From Solibacillus isronensis (GTDB taxonomy: Bacteria; Bacillota; Bacilli; Bacillales_A; Planococcaceae): a stretch of 64,000 nt of DNA. A program made the position numbers and the translations under genes. Positions 42,475-50,180 of this stretch are shown in pieces. Position 1 is the first letter of the stretch. Every line of letters begins with the position of its first letter. The notes below the pieces were generated by a model. That model worked only from the letters and a program-made list of their open reading frames with translations. It was not told the origin of the DNA and searched no databases. The stretch spans positions 1,364,001 through 1,428,000 of the forward strand of contig NZ_FVZN01000014.1 in assembly GCF_900168685.1 (NCBI RefSeq), read 5' to 3'.

Positions 42475-43416
42475 TTATAAACTATTGAATGGATTGTTTT
42501 TAAGTACTTCCTGAATTTGTTTGTCTTCGATATGTGTATAGATTTGCGTTGTTGCAACACTGGAGTGGCCAAGAATATGCTGCAATGTTCGAATGTCCGC
42601 TCCGGATTTATACATCATTGTCGCGGAAGTATGTCGAAGTTTATGCGGTGTCAGCTTTTCTTTCGGTGACTGGCTGTTGGCATTGATCACTTTCACGATC
42701 CGTGCAATCGACTGTCTCGCAAAACGTGTTCCCTTTTGAGAGATGAACAGCGGTTCTTTTCCTTCCCCTTTATAGGCATGCCGCTCCTGTAGGTACTTTT
42801 CAAGTGCGTTCATACACGCATCATTTAAATACACATGTCGTTCTTTGTTCCCTTTCCCGATCACCGTCAGCATCCGGCCATTGATGGAATCAATATTGAG
42901 AGAACATAACTCGGAAACACGAATGCCGAGATTCAGGAAAAAGACCATCATGCATTCATCGCGTGCACTGTACGACTGTGTTTGAACAGCCCCGATAAAA
43001 TTCTTTGCCTCATTATAGTTTAAATAAACCGGCTGACGTCGGCCGATTTTTGGTGTCTCCAAATGTTCTGCAGGGTTTTCATCAATTAGACGGCGCTTTC
43101 CTTTTAGGTATTTGAAAAATGATTTTAATGTTGCTACTTTACGAGCACGGGCTGCTGAAGAGTTGCCGCGCTGTACTTCGCAATATTCCATAAACAAATA
43201 TAAGTCTTCAAGAGACACTTCTTTAATTTGATCGATTGTAACTTCAGAAATATCGAGAGTATGTAAACGGTCCAACGGAATATCTTCTTCGATCGCTTTT
43301 AGAAAGCGCATGAACAAAATTAGATCATATTCATATTCTTTTCGGGTTCTTTGGGACTTTCCCGTAATTGTTGTTAAGTAAATCAAAAAATCACGTAAAA
43401 ATTTCGGCAGCTTCAT
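42475..43416 (-). CDS. Tyrosine recombinase, XerC/D-like
   Basis: A 313-residue site-specific recombinase with SAM-like N-terminal domain (to about 105) and catalytic domain. All active-site residues are present: Arg166 (NLGIRVSELCSL), Lys191 region (GKGNKERHVYL), His258/Arg261 (LTPHKLRHTSATMM), His284 (LGHSSVATTQ) and nucleophile Tyr293 (IYTHIEDKQ). It is somewhat longer than XerC/XerD, and no mobile element surrounds it, so it may be a second chromosomal recombinase. Its 5' leader contains a perfect hairpin at 43461-43490. Confidence 0.88.
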   Translation of the reverse strand: MKLPKFLRDFLIYLTTITGKSQRTRKEYEYDLILFMRFLKAIEEDIPLDRLHTLDISEVTIDQIKEVSLEDLYLFMEYCEVQRGNSSAARARKVATLKSFFKYLKGKRRLIDENPAEHLETPKIGRRQPVYLNYNEAKNFIGAVQTQSYSARDECMMVFFLNLGIRVSELCSLNIDSINGRMLTVIGKGNKERHVYLNDACMNALEKYLQERHAYKGEGKEPLFISQKGTRFARQSIARIVKVINANSQSPKEKLTPHKLRHTSATMMYKSGADIRTLQHILGHSSVATTQIYTHIEDKQIQEVLKNNPFNSL

Positions 43417-43460
43417 TTTCGTCCAATCCCCCTCTATTTAGCTCTTATTATAGCATAAAA

Positions 43461-43490
43461 AATGTTCCCAAATTTATATTTGGGAACATT
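43461..43490 (-). terminator. Leader hairpin upstream of recombinase gene
   Basis: A perfect 13-bp stem AATGTTCCCAAAT / ATTTGGGAACATT is followed by T6 on the minus strand, 45 bp before the recombinase start. With no gene upstream on this strand it could be a leader attenuator. Confidence 0.6.
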
Positions 43491-43560
43491 ATTGCTAATT
43501 TAAGTGATTTAAGCGGTTTTTCGACAACGAAAAGAAACATACGTTCTCGTTTCGTGATTT

Positions 43561-43630
43561 CGCTCTCAGACGAAGTGAAATGTCGAATCGTGGATGATGA
43601 CCCGTGTCGAATCGTCTGAGAGCGATTTTT
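43561..43630 (+). promoter_or_regulatory. Structured leader upstream of CorA-like gene
   Basis: CGCTCTCAGACGA (43561-43573) and its exact reverse complement TCGTCTGAGAGCG (43612-43624) are separated by 38 bases and followed by ATTTTTG. The loop and right arm contain a direct repeat TGTCGAATCGT (43581-43591 and 43605-43615). A terminator-like fold 64 bp before a transporter-like gene suggests transcription control in the leader. Confidence 0.55.
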
Positions 43631-43693
43631 GTCGAAGCCCTTTTTGGTTAAATTTATCGAATTTTGGGAATAGATGTTCCAGGAGGTGAAAGG

Positions 43694-45115
43694 ATGAATT
43701 CGCTAAAAACCCACTATGTTTTTTATTATCCTTTCAATTATCGACAGTACGATTTTGAAAAGTTACAGCATGTATTAAAGCGCAACAAATTTTATCATTT
43801 TACGATCGATGAAGAGGAATTTAACGAAACACTTTACGGAACCGATATTAAAGTTTCCCCCCAATTGTTAACGCAATTCTTTTATCCTTTCATGGAAGAG
43901 AAATTATTGAATGACGAAATTTCCGTACGAAACTTCAACCGCTACTCGAAAAAAATCCATTGCGAAGGAAAAATGAAGACGGCATTCGATGAAATTCCAT
44001 TTACGTTATTAAGCGCGGATATTAATCTGTGTCCATTTGGTATTGGGATTTTAGCATTGAGAATTCAATTGGCAGATGATGTGGATATGAATGCCGCGTT
44101 ATCATTCGGTCATTTCTTTAGAGTGTTGCGGCCAAAAATTGAAGAAGAGCTTGGTACGGAAATATATTACGACAATTTTGTCTTTAACAATACAGATGAA
44201 TTATTATTAAAAAAAATCGCCCCGTTTTTGGAAAATTATTTTGTTGATTATTCATCCATACACAAAAACATAAGCAAAATACCATTTTTCGAAGATGAGC
44301 GTATGTATGTCAGTGCTTTTTTCCATATGGGAGAAGACGAAGAAATTGATGAATATTTACTGTATCGAGCAGGACAATTAAATGGTCGGGATAGCAAAGG
44401 GGGTCCTTATATTTCGAGTACAAATGAGGAGTATATCAAACGCTTTGTTGAGGAACATTGCTACGAAAGATGGGCACCAAAATTTCATATTATTACAACA
44501 TTGCAAGGCCATATTCACCTATCATCCGTAGATGACAAAAGCATGTATAAGAATTTAAACAGCTTTCACTCAGTCTCTTACTACACACTGCTTATTCACT
44601 ATTTTTATAAGCTGATGTTGTTAAAGCTCGTATTCGAACATAGTGAATTGAAATTTTCAAAAGATAAGGATATTGTAAAGGAGTTAATTGAACAGATTAC
44701 GAAGTTTGCATCGAGGTATTATTTTACAGAGGTATCGGCACGTACAGAGGGGAAGGAAATCTCGCATTATTTCAGGAAAGTATTCCGTATTGACGGACTT
44801 TACCGCGAGACGAAAGAAACGCTTGAAGAACTATACCGTATCCAGGAAGACCGTTCAACAGACCGGTTAAATAAACTGATTTTTATTTTAACGATATTCA
44901 GTATGATTTCCGGTATATACGGAATGAACCTGGTCATTGAAATGCTGGCAGAGCCATTTAAAATTTCCGAAATTTTTAGTTTCACTTTCTTTGAATGGAT
45001 CGCACTTATACTGATGGTTATCGGCTTATTGACGCTGGCACTGCTTATTTTAAACCAAGTTTATAAATATTCAATTAGCTATTACGGGAAAATAAACAGG
45101 CGACGACAACGATAA
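43694..45115 (+). CDS. CorA-like membrane protein with unusual N-terminal domain
   Basis: A 473-residue protein. Residues 1-385 are soluble: a strand-rich N-terminal half (YVFYYPFNYRQYDFEKLQHVLK) and long helices to about 385 (RTEGKEISHYFRKVF, YRETKETLEELYRIQEDRS). The end holds two membrane helices, the first running into ISGIYGMNL near 408, the second FEWIALILMVIGLLTLALLIL. YGMN at the end of the first helix is the CorA magnesium-channel signature, and CorA also has a soluble N-part ending in a long helix. The N-terminal domain does not look like standard CorA. AGGAGGTGAAAGG supports this ATG over one ten codons earlier. Confidence 0.72.
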   Translation: MNSLKTHYVFYYPFNYRQYDFEKLQHVLKRNKFYHFTIDEEEFNETLYGTDIKVSPQLLTQFFYPFMEEKLLNDEISVRNFNRYSKKIHCEGKMKTAFDEIPFTLLSADINLCPFGIGILALRIQLADDVDMNAALSFGHFFRVLRPKIEEELGTEIYYDNFVFNNTDELLLKKIAPFLENYFVDYSSIHKNISKIPFFEDERMYVSAFFHMGEDEEIDEYLLYRAGQLNGRDSKGGPYISSTNEEYIKRFVEEHCYERWAPKFHIITTLQGHIHLSSVDDKSMYKNLNSFHSVSYYTLLIHYFYKLMLLKLVFEHSELKFSKDKDIVKELIEQITKFASRYYFTEVSARTEGKEISHYFRKVFRIDGLYRETKETLEELYRIQEDRSTDRLNKLIFILTIFSMISGIYGMNLVIEMLAEPFKISEIFSFTFFEWIALILMVIGLLTLALLILNQVYKYSISYYGKINRRRQR

Positions 45116-45160
45116 AAGGGATATGGGGTTAGTCGATTGACTGTTCCCGTATCCCTTTTT
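45114..45160. terminator. Bidirectional terminator after CorA-like gene
   Basis: The stem AAAAGGGATA.GGG / CCC.GTATCCCTTTT, with T6 on the plus strand and A4 on the other, lies between convergent genes. Confidence 0.8.
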
Positions 45161-45168
45161 TATATTAA

Positions 45169-45573
45169 CTAGACAAATAATGTAATCAGTTCCCCGTTAC
45201 GCTCGACTTTCCAGTTTGAAGAAAGCATTCCGCGAATTTGCTGTTCAGTGATTGGATCGACTTGTAACGATTGCAGACCGTTCCCTTCAGGCAACAATTC
45301 GTACTGGTTATCGGATATTTGAAAACGCATGCGCAGCAAGTTTTTCAAACCATTGATCGTTACAAATTTCACCTTATAGTGCCCTGCAAAAGCCTGTTCC
45401 ATCTCTTCAGCATTTTCATTCAATAAGATTTTTAAACTCTCTGGATCTATATCATAAGTATCTGTTAATAAATGAAGTTCATCATTTTCAATAAAGTGTT
45501 TTACTTGTTCGAATGTATAAGGATAAGTTTTCAGTAATTCTATCGTATATGCTTCCATCATTGAAATTGCCAT
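45169..45573 (-). CDS. Protein of unknown function (134 aa)
   Basis: A soluble 134-residue protein with a helical N-terminal half (MEAYTIELLKTYPYTFEQVKH) and a strand-rich C-terminal half (YKVKFVTINGLKNLLRMRF). It ends SNWKVERNGELITLFV. No enzyme motif is seen. GAGAGGG lies 6 bases before the ATG at 45571-45573; neighbouring ATGs 3 or more bases upstream are also possible. It is 38 bp downstream of the recombinase-fold gene and probably co-transcribed with it. Confidence 0.7.
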   Translation of the reverse strand: MAISMMEAYTIELLKTYPYTFEQVKHFIENDELHLLTDTYDIDPESLKILLNENAEEMEQAFAGHYKVKFVTINGLKNLLRMRFQISDNQYELLPEGNGLQSLQVDPITEQQIRGMLSSNWKVERNGELITLFV

Positions 45574-45611
45574 CATGTTCCCTCTCAATCTTTCATCAAT
45601 CATAGTATATA

Positions 45612-46481
45612 CTAGCCGTTTTTCGGGAATCGTTGTTCTCGTTCAAGCAGGACGCCTTTTCTCGCATAGCCGAACTGCTCGTACAAAACTTTCGGATCCT
45701 CTTTTTTTGTTAATAGTTTTTGAATTGCGTGGTAGCGCATATTGGTAGCGGTCACTTTAAAATGGAGCTGTTCGGACATCGCTTTAAAAATCCGTTCAAT
45801 CGTTTTGACGGTGACCGGCTCCCCCATTTTATTACCGACACCTAGCCAAACATACGGTGAATGCTCCGTTAGCGGCATGAATTCAATTGTATGGCGTTTA
45901 TAGTCTTCTAGCAGTTCGAGTAGTTTTTTTGAACACTGTAAAACTCGGTAACTTTTAGAAGCCAGTACAATAATTTCACGCTTTTCGGCATGGATATGCT
46001 TCCATTCCATCCGCACAAGCTCTGCTGGTTTAATACCAAGCTCCGCAACGGTAAACACAATGACAGTATTGCGTAATGCAAGCCATTCATGTTCCTCATT
46101 CAAGGCAATTTCATATTGTTTCGGCCAATAGGCTAATGCCCGATTAAATTGCTTTTCCTTTAGCACATTCAGTTCCGTTTCCTGCTTTGTTAACGGAGCA
46201 ATGATTTCTTCGTTATATACGGAAATCACACCGCGCAGCTGTAAGAAAGTAAGGAAATGGCGAATGGATGCGAATTTGCGGTTGACCGAATTGAACGAAG
46301 GATACTTTTCCTGAATCGTTTTTGAATAAAGTTGTAATGCTTCATTAATCTGATCCTCATGCTGAATGATTTCCGCGAATTGCTTTGCGTCCAATGTATA
46401 TTGTTTCGACGTATGAAAGGATTTATTTAATGACTTCAAGTAAGCTGTAAACGCTTTAACATACGGTTGGATTTCTTCCAC
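45612..46481 (-). CDS. Tyrosine recombinase-fold protein lacking catalytic residues
   Basis: A 289-residue protein with the core-binding domain (VKAFTAYLKSLNKSFHTSKQYT, FASIRHFLTFLQLRGVI) and the fold of a tyrosine recombinase. The first catalytic Arg is Lys151 (AELGIKPAELVRMEW). The His of the H-x-x-R box is replaced (TATNMRYHAIQ) although Arg249 remains. GH is changed to GY (QFGYARKGVLLE). No Tyr nucleophile follows before the end. It is therefore unlikely to cut DNA but may still bind it. GGGGCGAAAAAT precedes the ATG weakly. Confidence 0.75.
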   Translation of the reverse strand: MEEIQPYVKAFTAYLKSLNKSFHTSKQYTLDAKQFAEIIQHEDQINEALQLYSKTIQEKYPSFNSVNRKFASIRHFLTFLQLRGVISVYNEEIIAPLTKQETELNVLKEKQFNRALAYWPKQYEIALNEEHEWLALRNTVIVFTVAELGIKPAELVRMEWKHIHAEKREIIVLASKSYRVLQCSKKLLELLEDYKRHTIEFMPLTEHSPYVWLGVGNKMGEPVTVKTIERIFKAMSEQLHFKVTATNMRYHAIQKLLTKKEDPKVLYEQFGYARKGVLLEREQRFPKNG

Positions 46482-46615
46482 ATTTTTCGCCCCTTTCTTT
46501 ATATTGTAACATGCGAAGTGGTAAGAATTACATGGATTTCATACATGAAATTGCTGAATATTCGATATATTTACTTGAACCGCCCGGAATGCATGTTATT
46601 GTATATTTTTTCGTC

Positions 46616-46638
46616 TATAATGACTATGTATACATAGT
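46616..46638 (+). promoter_or_regulatory. -10 element and palindromic operator candidate
   Basis: A TATAAT at 46616-46621 is followed by a perfect 16-bp palindrome ACTATGTATACATAGT (46623-46638), which would cover the transcription start. The -35 is unclear. Such a position suits a repressor dimer, perhaps of the GntR or TetR kind. Confidence 0.6.
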
Positions 46639-46653
46639 TAAGGGGGACCATAA

Positions 46654-47457
46654 ATGCAAGTACGTACGACAAGACTTGAAGCGGAAGAAGCGAAAATCAT
46701 ATATCAGGAAACTGCGGGGCTCGCCATTATTACGATTCATCGTCCGCAGCTTAAAAATGCATTAACGGCGAATATGTGGGATCAGCTTGCAAAAATCGCA
46801 TTGCGCACATTGGAAAATCCTAAAAACAAAGTACTGTTATTACGCGGTTCCGCCGAGAACTTTACAGCAGGTTCGGATATTAAAGAATTTAATTCGATTT
46901 CGCTGGAAAAAGCGGAAGAAGCTTTCGTGCATATGGAGAGAACGATTTCGACAATCGAAAACTTGCCGATTCCGGTAATCGGTGTCATTAACGGACCGGC
47001 AATGGGCGCTGGACTGGAGCTTGCCCTTGCATGTGATATTCGTATCGGCTCGGACAAAGCGAAAATGGGGATCCCGGTCGGTAAGCTTGGCATTACATTG
47101 AATAATAAATTCGCCAAGCGTTTAGTCGATTTGGTCGGACCTTCCGCAACGAAGGATTTTGTATTCACAGGACGCATGTATAAAGCAGAAGAAGCGTTTA
47201 AAGCCGGAATGCTCAATTATTTAGTTGCCGAAAAAGATCTGAACCGTTTTGCAATCCGTATGGGTAAGCTTGTTGCCGGTATGTCACCGGACTCTTTATT
47301 AGCAGTAAAACGTTCGGTTAAGGAATGTGTGGATTCAGCCCCTGCTTTATGGGAAGGATCAACACCGTTTGTTTCCGAAACAGACTTTTCTGAAGGTGTT
47401 CGTGCATTTGTTGAAAAACGTCAGCCTGTTTTCACAAGACAGCTTCCAAAACAATAA
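46654..47457 (+). CDS. Enoyl-CoA hydratase/isomerase family protein
   Basis: A 267-residue crotonase-fold protein. Signatures are IITIHRPQLKNALTANMWDQL, the oxyanion-hole block FTAGSDIKEFNS, and PVIGVINGPAMGAGLELALACDIRIGSD with one catalytic Glu retained (GLELAL). The second Glu, expected in the GxPE..LG segment, is Gly (GIPVGKLGIT), as in family members that act as isomerases or other crotonase-fold enzymes rather than true hydratases. It acts on a CoA thioester in the cytosol. Its palindromic operator candidate lies just upstream. The ribosome site AGGGGGACC is strong. Confidence 0.85.
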   Translation: MQVRTTRLEAEEAKIIYQETAGLAIITIHRPQLKNALTANMWDQLAKIALRTLENPKNKVLLLRGSAENFTAGSDIKEFNSISLEKAEEAFVHMERTISTIENLPIPVIGVINGPAMGAGLELALACDIRIGSDKAKMGIPVGKLGITLNNKFAKRLVDLVGPSATKDFVFTGRMYKAEEAFKAGMLNYLVAEKDLNRFAIRMGKLVAGMSPDSLLAVKRSVKECVDSAPALWEGSTPFVSETDFSEGVRAFVEKRQPVFTRQLPKQ

Positions 47458-47460
47458 AAA

Positions 47461-47491
47461 AACTGCCTCCTTTGCGCGGGGCAGTTTTTTT
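47461..47491 (+). terminator. Terminator after enoyl-CoA hydratase-like gene
   Basis: The stem AACTGCC / GGCAGTT is followed by T7. Confidence 0.85.
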
Positions 47492-47666
47492 CATGCAAAT
47501 TAAAATTACAGGATTCGATCTTATTCGTGCAGAACATACAAAGTCGTTTGAACTGTTTTTCACAGGACGCTTGTCAAATGCTGTTGAATTCCTTGTAATC
47601 AGTTGTTTTATATTTAAGTTCTATAAATAAAGCGATTTTCGACAAACGGCTATATTTCAACAGAAC

Positions 47667-49031
47667 CTAATCAAGAAAAATTTTGCCTGGATTCATAATG
47701 TTGTTCGGATCAAATATACGTTTTATCTCTTTCATCCACAAATAAGCAAGTCCGTGTTCTTGTTGCTGATACTTTTTCTTACCATAACCAACACCATGTT
47801 CTCCCGTACAAGTACCTCCAAGTGACAGGGCGTATTCAACGACATGTTCATTCAGTTCTTTTGCTCTCGCAATCTCTTCTTTACTGTCCATATCTACCAT
47901 CAGCAATATATGATAATTGCCGTCTCCTACATGTCCGACAATACCCGCATCAATCTGCATGCTTTCAATTTTTTCACGGGAGTTTTGAATAGCGTCCGGC
48001 AATGAATTGATTGGTACAACAACATCTGTAGACATCAGCTTTTTCCCTGGTGCGGAATGAATATATGTATAAGCCATATTATGACGAAGCTCCCATAAAT
48101 GATTGCGCGCACGTTCATCCTGTTCAAAAGCCAGCTCGATACAGCCATTGTCGTTCAATAATTCTGTCGCAAAAACAACGTCTGACTGCAAACCTGCTTC
48201 ATTCCCATGAAATTCTAAAAATAGCGTTGGAGTCTCAGGGAAATTTGTTCCGGAAGCAAAGTTTACTTTTTCAATACTTTGTTTATCGACAAGTTCCATA
48301 CGGGCCATTGGTATTCCGGCTTGTTTCAATGAAACAACAGCATCGACTGCTTGCTGGATCGTCTCAAATGTCGCACGGCCCGCAACAATTCTTTCCGGAA
48401 TCCCGAAAACCCGCAATGTCAATTCAGTAATGACCCCAAGTGTCCCCTCGGAACCGACCATCAAACCATTCAAGTGATAGCCTGAAGAAGATTTCGCGGC
48501 CAATCCCCCAGTATGGATTACATCCCCATTTGCTAAAACGACTTCTAAATCACGGACTTGGTCACGCATAATGCCGTAGCGTACAGAAGTAGTTCCACTC
48601 GCATTCGTTGCAGCCATACCGCCTAATGTCGCATCGGCACCCGGATCAACAGAAAAGAACAAACCGTATTTTTTTAATTCTTTATTCAGCTGGCTGCGCG
48701 TTACACCTGGTTGGACTTTTACAAGAAAATCCTCCGGTCGTACTTCTAATACGGCATTCATCAGCGATAAATCCAAAGAGATTCCGCCTTCATATGGAAT
48801 CACATGACCTTCTAGGCTTGTACCAAGACCAAAAGGCACTACTGGAATTCGCTGTTCATTTGCAAGTGCTACAATTTCGCTTACTTCCTGTGCAGTTTTC
48901 GGGTAGACAACAACATCCGGTAAATGTGGTTCATGATAAGACTCATCTTTCCCGTGTTGTGTACGTAACACTTCATTTGTTGTCACTTGCTCCTGTGATA
49001 AAATTTGCTGTAACTGTTCAATGTAATTCAC
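47667..49031 (-). CDS. FAD-binding D-lactate/glycolate dehydrogenase-like protein
   Basis: A 454-residue flavoprotein. The FAD-binding domain begins TQHGKDESYHEPHLPDVVVYPKT, with PVVPFGLGTSLEGH and SVDPGADATLGGMAATNASG. The C-terminal FAD-oxidase domain has ELVDKQSIEKVN, VGHVGDGNYHILLMVD and CTGEHGVGYGKKKYQ, ending DPNNIMNPGKIFLD. This matches the D-lactate dehydrogenase (cytochrome)/GlcD group, which passes electrons to quinone or cytochrome. Length is near the family norm. It is a lone gene; no glycolate oxidase partners (GlcE/F) are adjacent. Confidence 0.88.
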   Translation of the reverse strand: MNYIEQLQQILSQEQVTTNEVLRTQHGKDESYHEPHLPDVVVYPKTAQEVSEIVALANEQRIPVVPFGLGTSLEGHVIPYEGGISLDLSLMNAVLEVRPEDFLVKVQPGVTRSQLNKELKKYGLFFSVDPGADATLGGMAATNASGTTSVRYGIMRDQVRDLEVVLANGDVIHTGGLAAKSSSGYHLNGLMVGSEGTLGVITELTLRVFGIPERIVAGRATFETIQQAVDAVVSLKQAGIPMARMELVDKQSIEKVNFASGTNFPETPTLFLEFHGNEAGLQSDVVFATELLNDNGCIELAFEQDERARNHLWELRHNMAYTYIHSAPGKKLMSTDVVVPINSLPDAIQNSREKIESMQIDAGIVGHVGDGNYHILLMVDMDSKEEIARAKELNEHVVEYALSLGGTCTGEHGVGYGKKKYQQQEHGLAYLWMKEIKRIFDPNNIMNPGKIFLD

Positions 49032-49160
49032 TTCATTTCCCCCTTACTATAATCGTGAACCTTTAAATGATTTGGTCCAACCAGTACTTAATAATTAGAA
49101 TATACTTAATCATCTAAAAATAGAAACTACTTAATTATTATACAATATTTCCTATATAAA

Positions 49161-49187
49161 GAGCTGACATATACTTGTCAGCTCCTG
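49161..49187 (-). terminator. Hairpin after P-loop protein gene
   Basis: The stem GAGCTGACA / TGTCAGCTC lies 11 bp after the stop of the minus-strand gene. The T run is weak. Confidence 0.5.
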
Positions 49188-49197
49188 TTGTTACCAT

Positions 49198-49998
49198 TCA
49201 CTTAATTCCTTTTATTTGCACATGGATCGTTTCGGGTTCAATACCGAAATGCAAGGAAAATTCCTCTGAAATTTCCTTCTGAAGTTCATATAGATAATCC
49301 GGCACAACATAGGAAACAGGTGACTTTAAATAAAGCCCTATTGTCATTTGCGGTACGCCATCTGTTTGGATATTGGCTATTTCGAATTTTGCCAGTTTAT
49401 CCTGTTTTTCAAGTACATGGTCCAACACATCGTTAAATACATTCCGAGAAATATACACACTATTTTGGTGGAAATCCGGCTGTACGATCGTCGTTTCTCC
49501 GAGTTTAACTTGTGAAGAAGAGAAAATTTCCTTTCCGCGCTGAACAAGGCGTTTGAAAAAGTTCTGTTCTACTTGGCGGTATGGAACAGGCATAACATGT
49601 TTGCCCTGAATTTCCCGCACGTACTTGGCAATGCGAATTTCCTTTTCCGTTCGGATATTATGAACATAGTGAAACTCATCTATTTCCCCAAACTGTAACC
49701 GAGCTGCAATTCTTTTCGTCATTTTGTCGGATGTGCCGATCAGTAAAATGGATTTCACCTCATGGGAGCTAATCGCCTCCAGTATTTCCGCTTTATGTAT
49801 GTCATCATCCAAAATAGCGCGGCGCACTGCTTTTAATGTGTTTTTTTCAAATTTGGCGGATGTCCCCGCGACTTTTTCACCGTTTACGATCAATATACCG
49901 TCGTCAATGATGGCCTCAATTTCATTGTCATGCGCAAATTGTAAAGCACTCGTACTCTTCCCTGTACCGCTTGGCCCGCTTAATGAATAGATTTTCAT
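49198..49998 (-). CDS. P-loop ATPase-like protein with Asp23/Gls24-like C-terminus
   Basis: A 266-residue protein. The N-terminal part has Walker A LSGPSGTGKSTSALQFA at residues 6-22, then a region with IDDGILIVNGEKVAG, SILLIGTSDKMTKRIAARLQ and EEFHYVHNIRTEKEIRIAK-like helices. The C-terminal 90 residues (SVYISRNVFNDVLDHVLEKQ, ending HVQIKGIK, with VPQMTIGLYLKSPVSYVVPDYLYELQKEISEEF before it) resemble the Asp23/Gls24 alkaline-shock fold. The joining of these two parts is unusual. It may bind a nucleotide or metabolite. GAGGTGTAGG directly supports the ATG used here. Confidence 0.7.
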   Translation of the reverse strand: MKIYSLSGPSGTGKSTSALQFAHDNEIEAIIDDGILIVNGEKVAGTSAKFEKNTLKAVRRAILDDDIHKAEILEAISSHEVKSILLIGTSDKMTKRIAARLQFGEIDEFHYVHNIRTEKEIRIAKYVREIQGKHVMPVPYRQVEQNFFKRLVQRGKEIFSSSQVKLGETTIVQPDFHQNSVYISRNVFNDVLDHVLEKQDKLAKFEIANIQTDGVPQMTIGLYLKSPVSYVVPDYLYELQKEISEEFSLHFGIEPETIHVQIKGIK

Positions 49999-50180
49999 CC
50001 TACACCTCGTAATCATTTATTTTCCTAGGAATAATATTTTCCAGTACTTATATTGCTATTCCACTACGGTTTCGTGCTTTATGTAGTGAATTAATTCTCT
50101 TTTCTGATTTCATCCCCATTATACGTGATGTGTATGATAAAATGGTGCTTACAATTGAAAGTTTTAAGGAGTGTTAAAGA

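Noticed and set aside
43566-43624. dif-like or Xer recombination site beside the recombinase gene
   Set aside because: The inverted arms are 13 bp with a 38-bp centre; Xer sites have 11-bp arms and a 6-8-bp centre.
42475-46481. Prophage or integrative element bounded by the two recombinase-like genes
   Set aside because: No att repeats, structural, replication or conjugation genes are seen between them.
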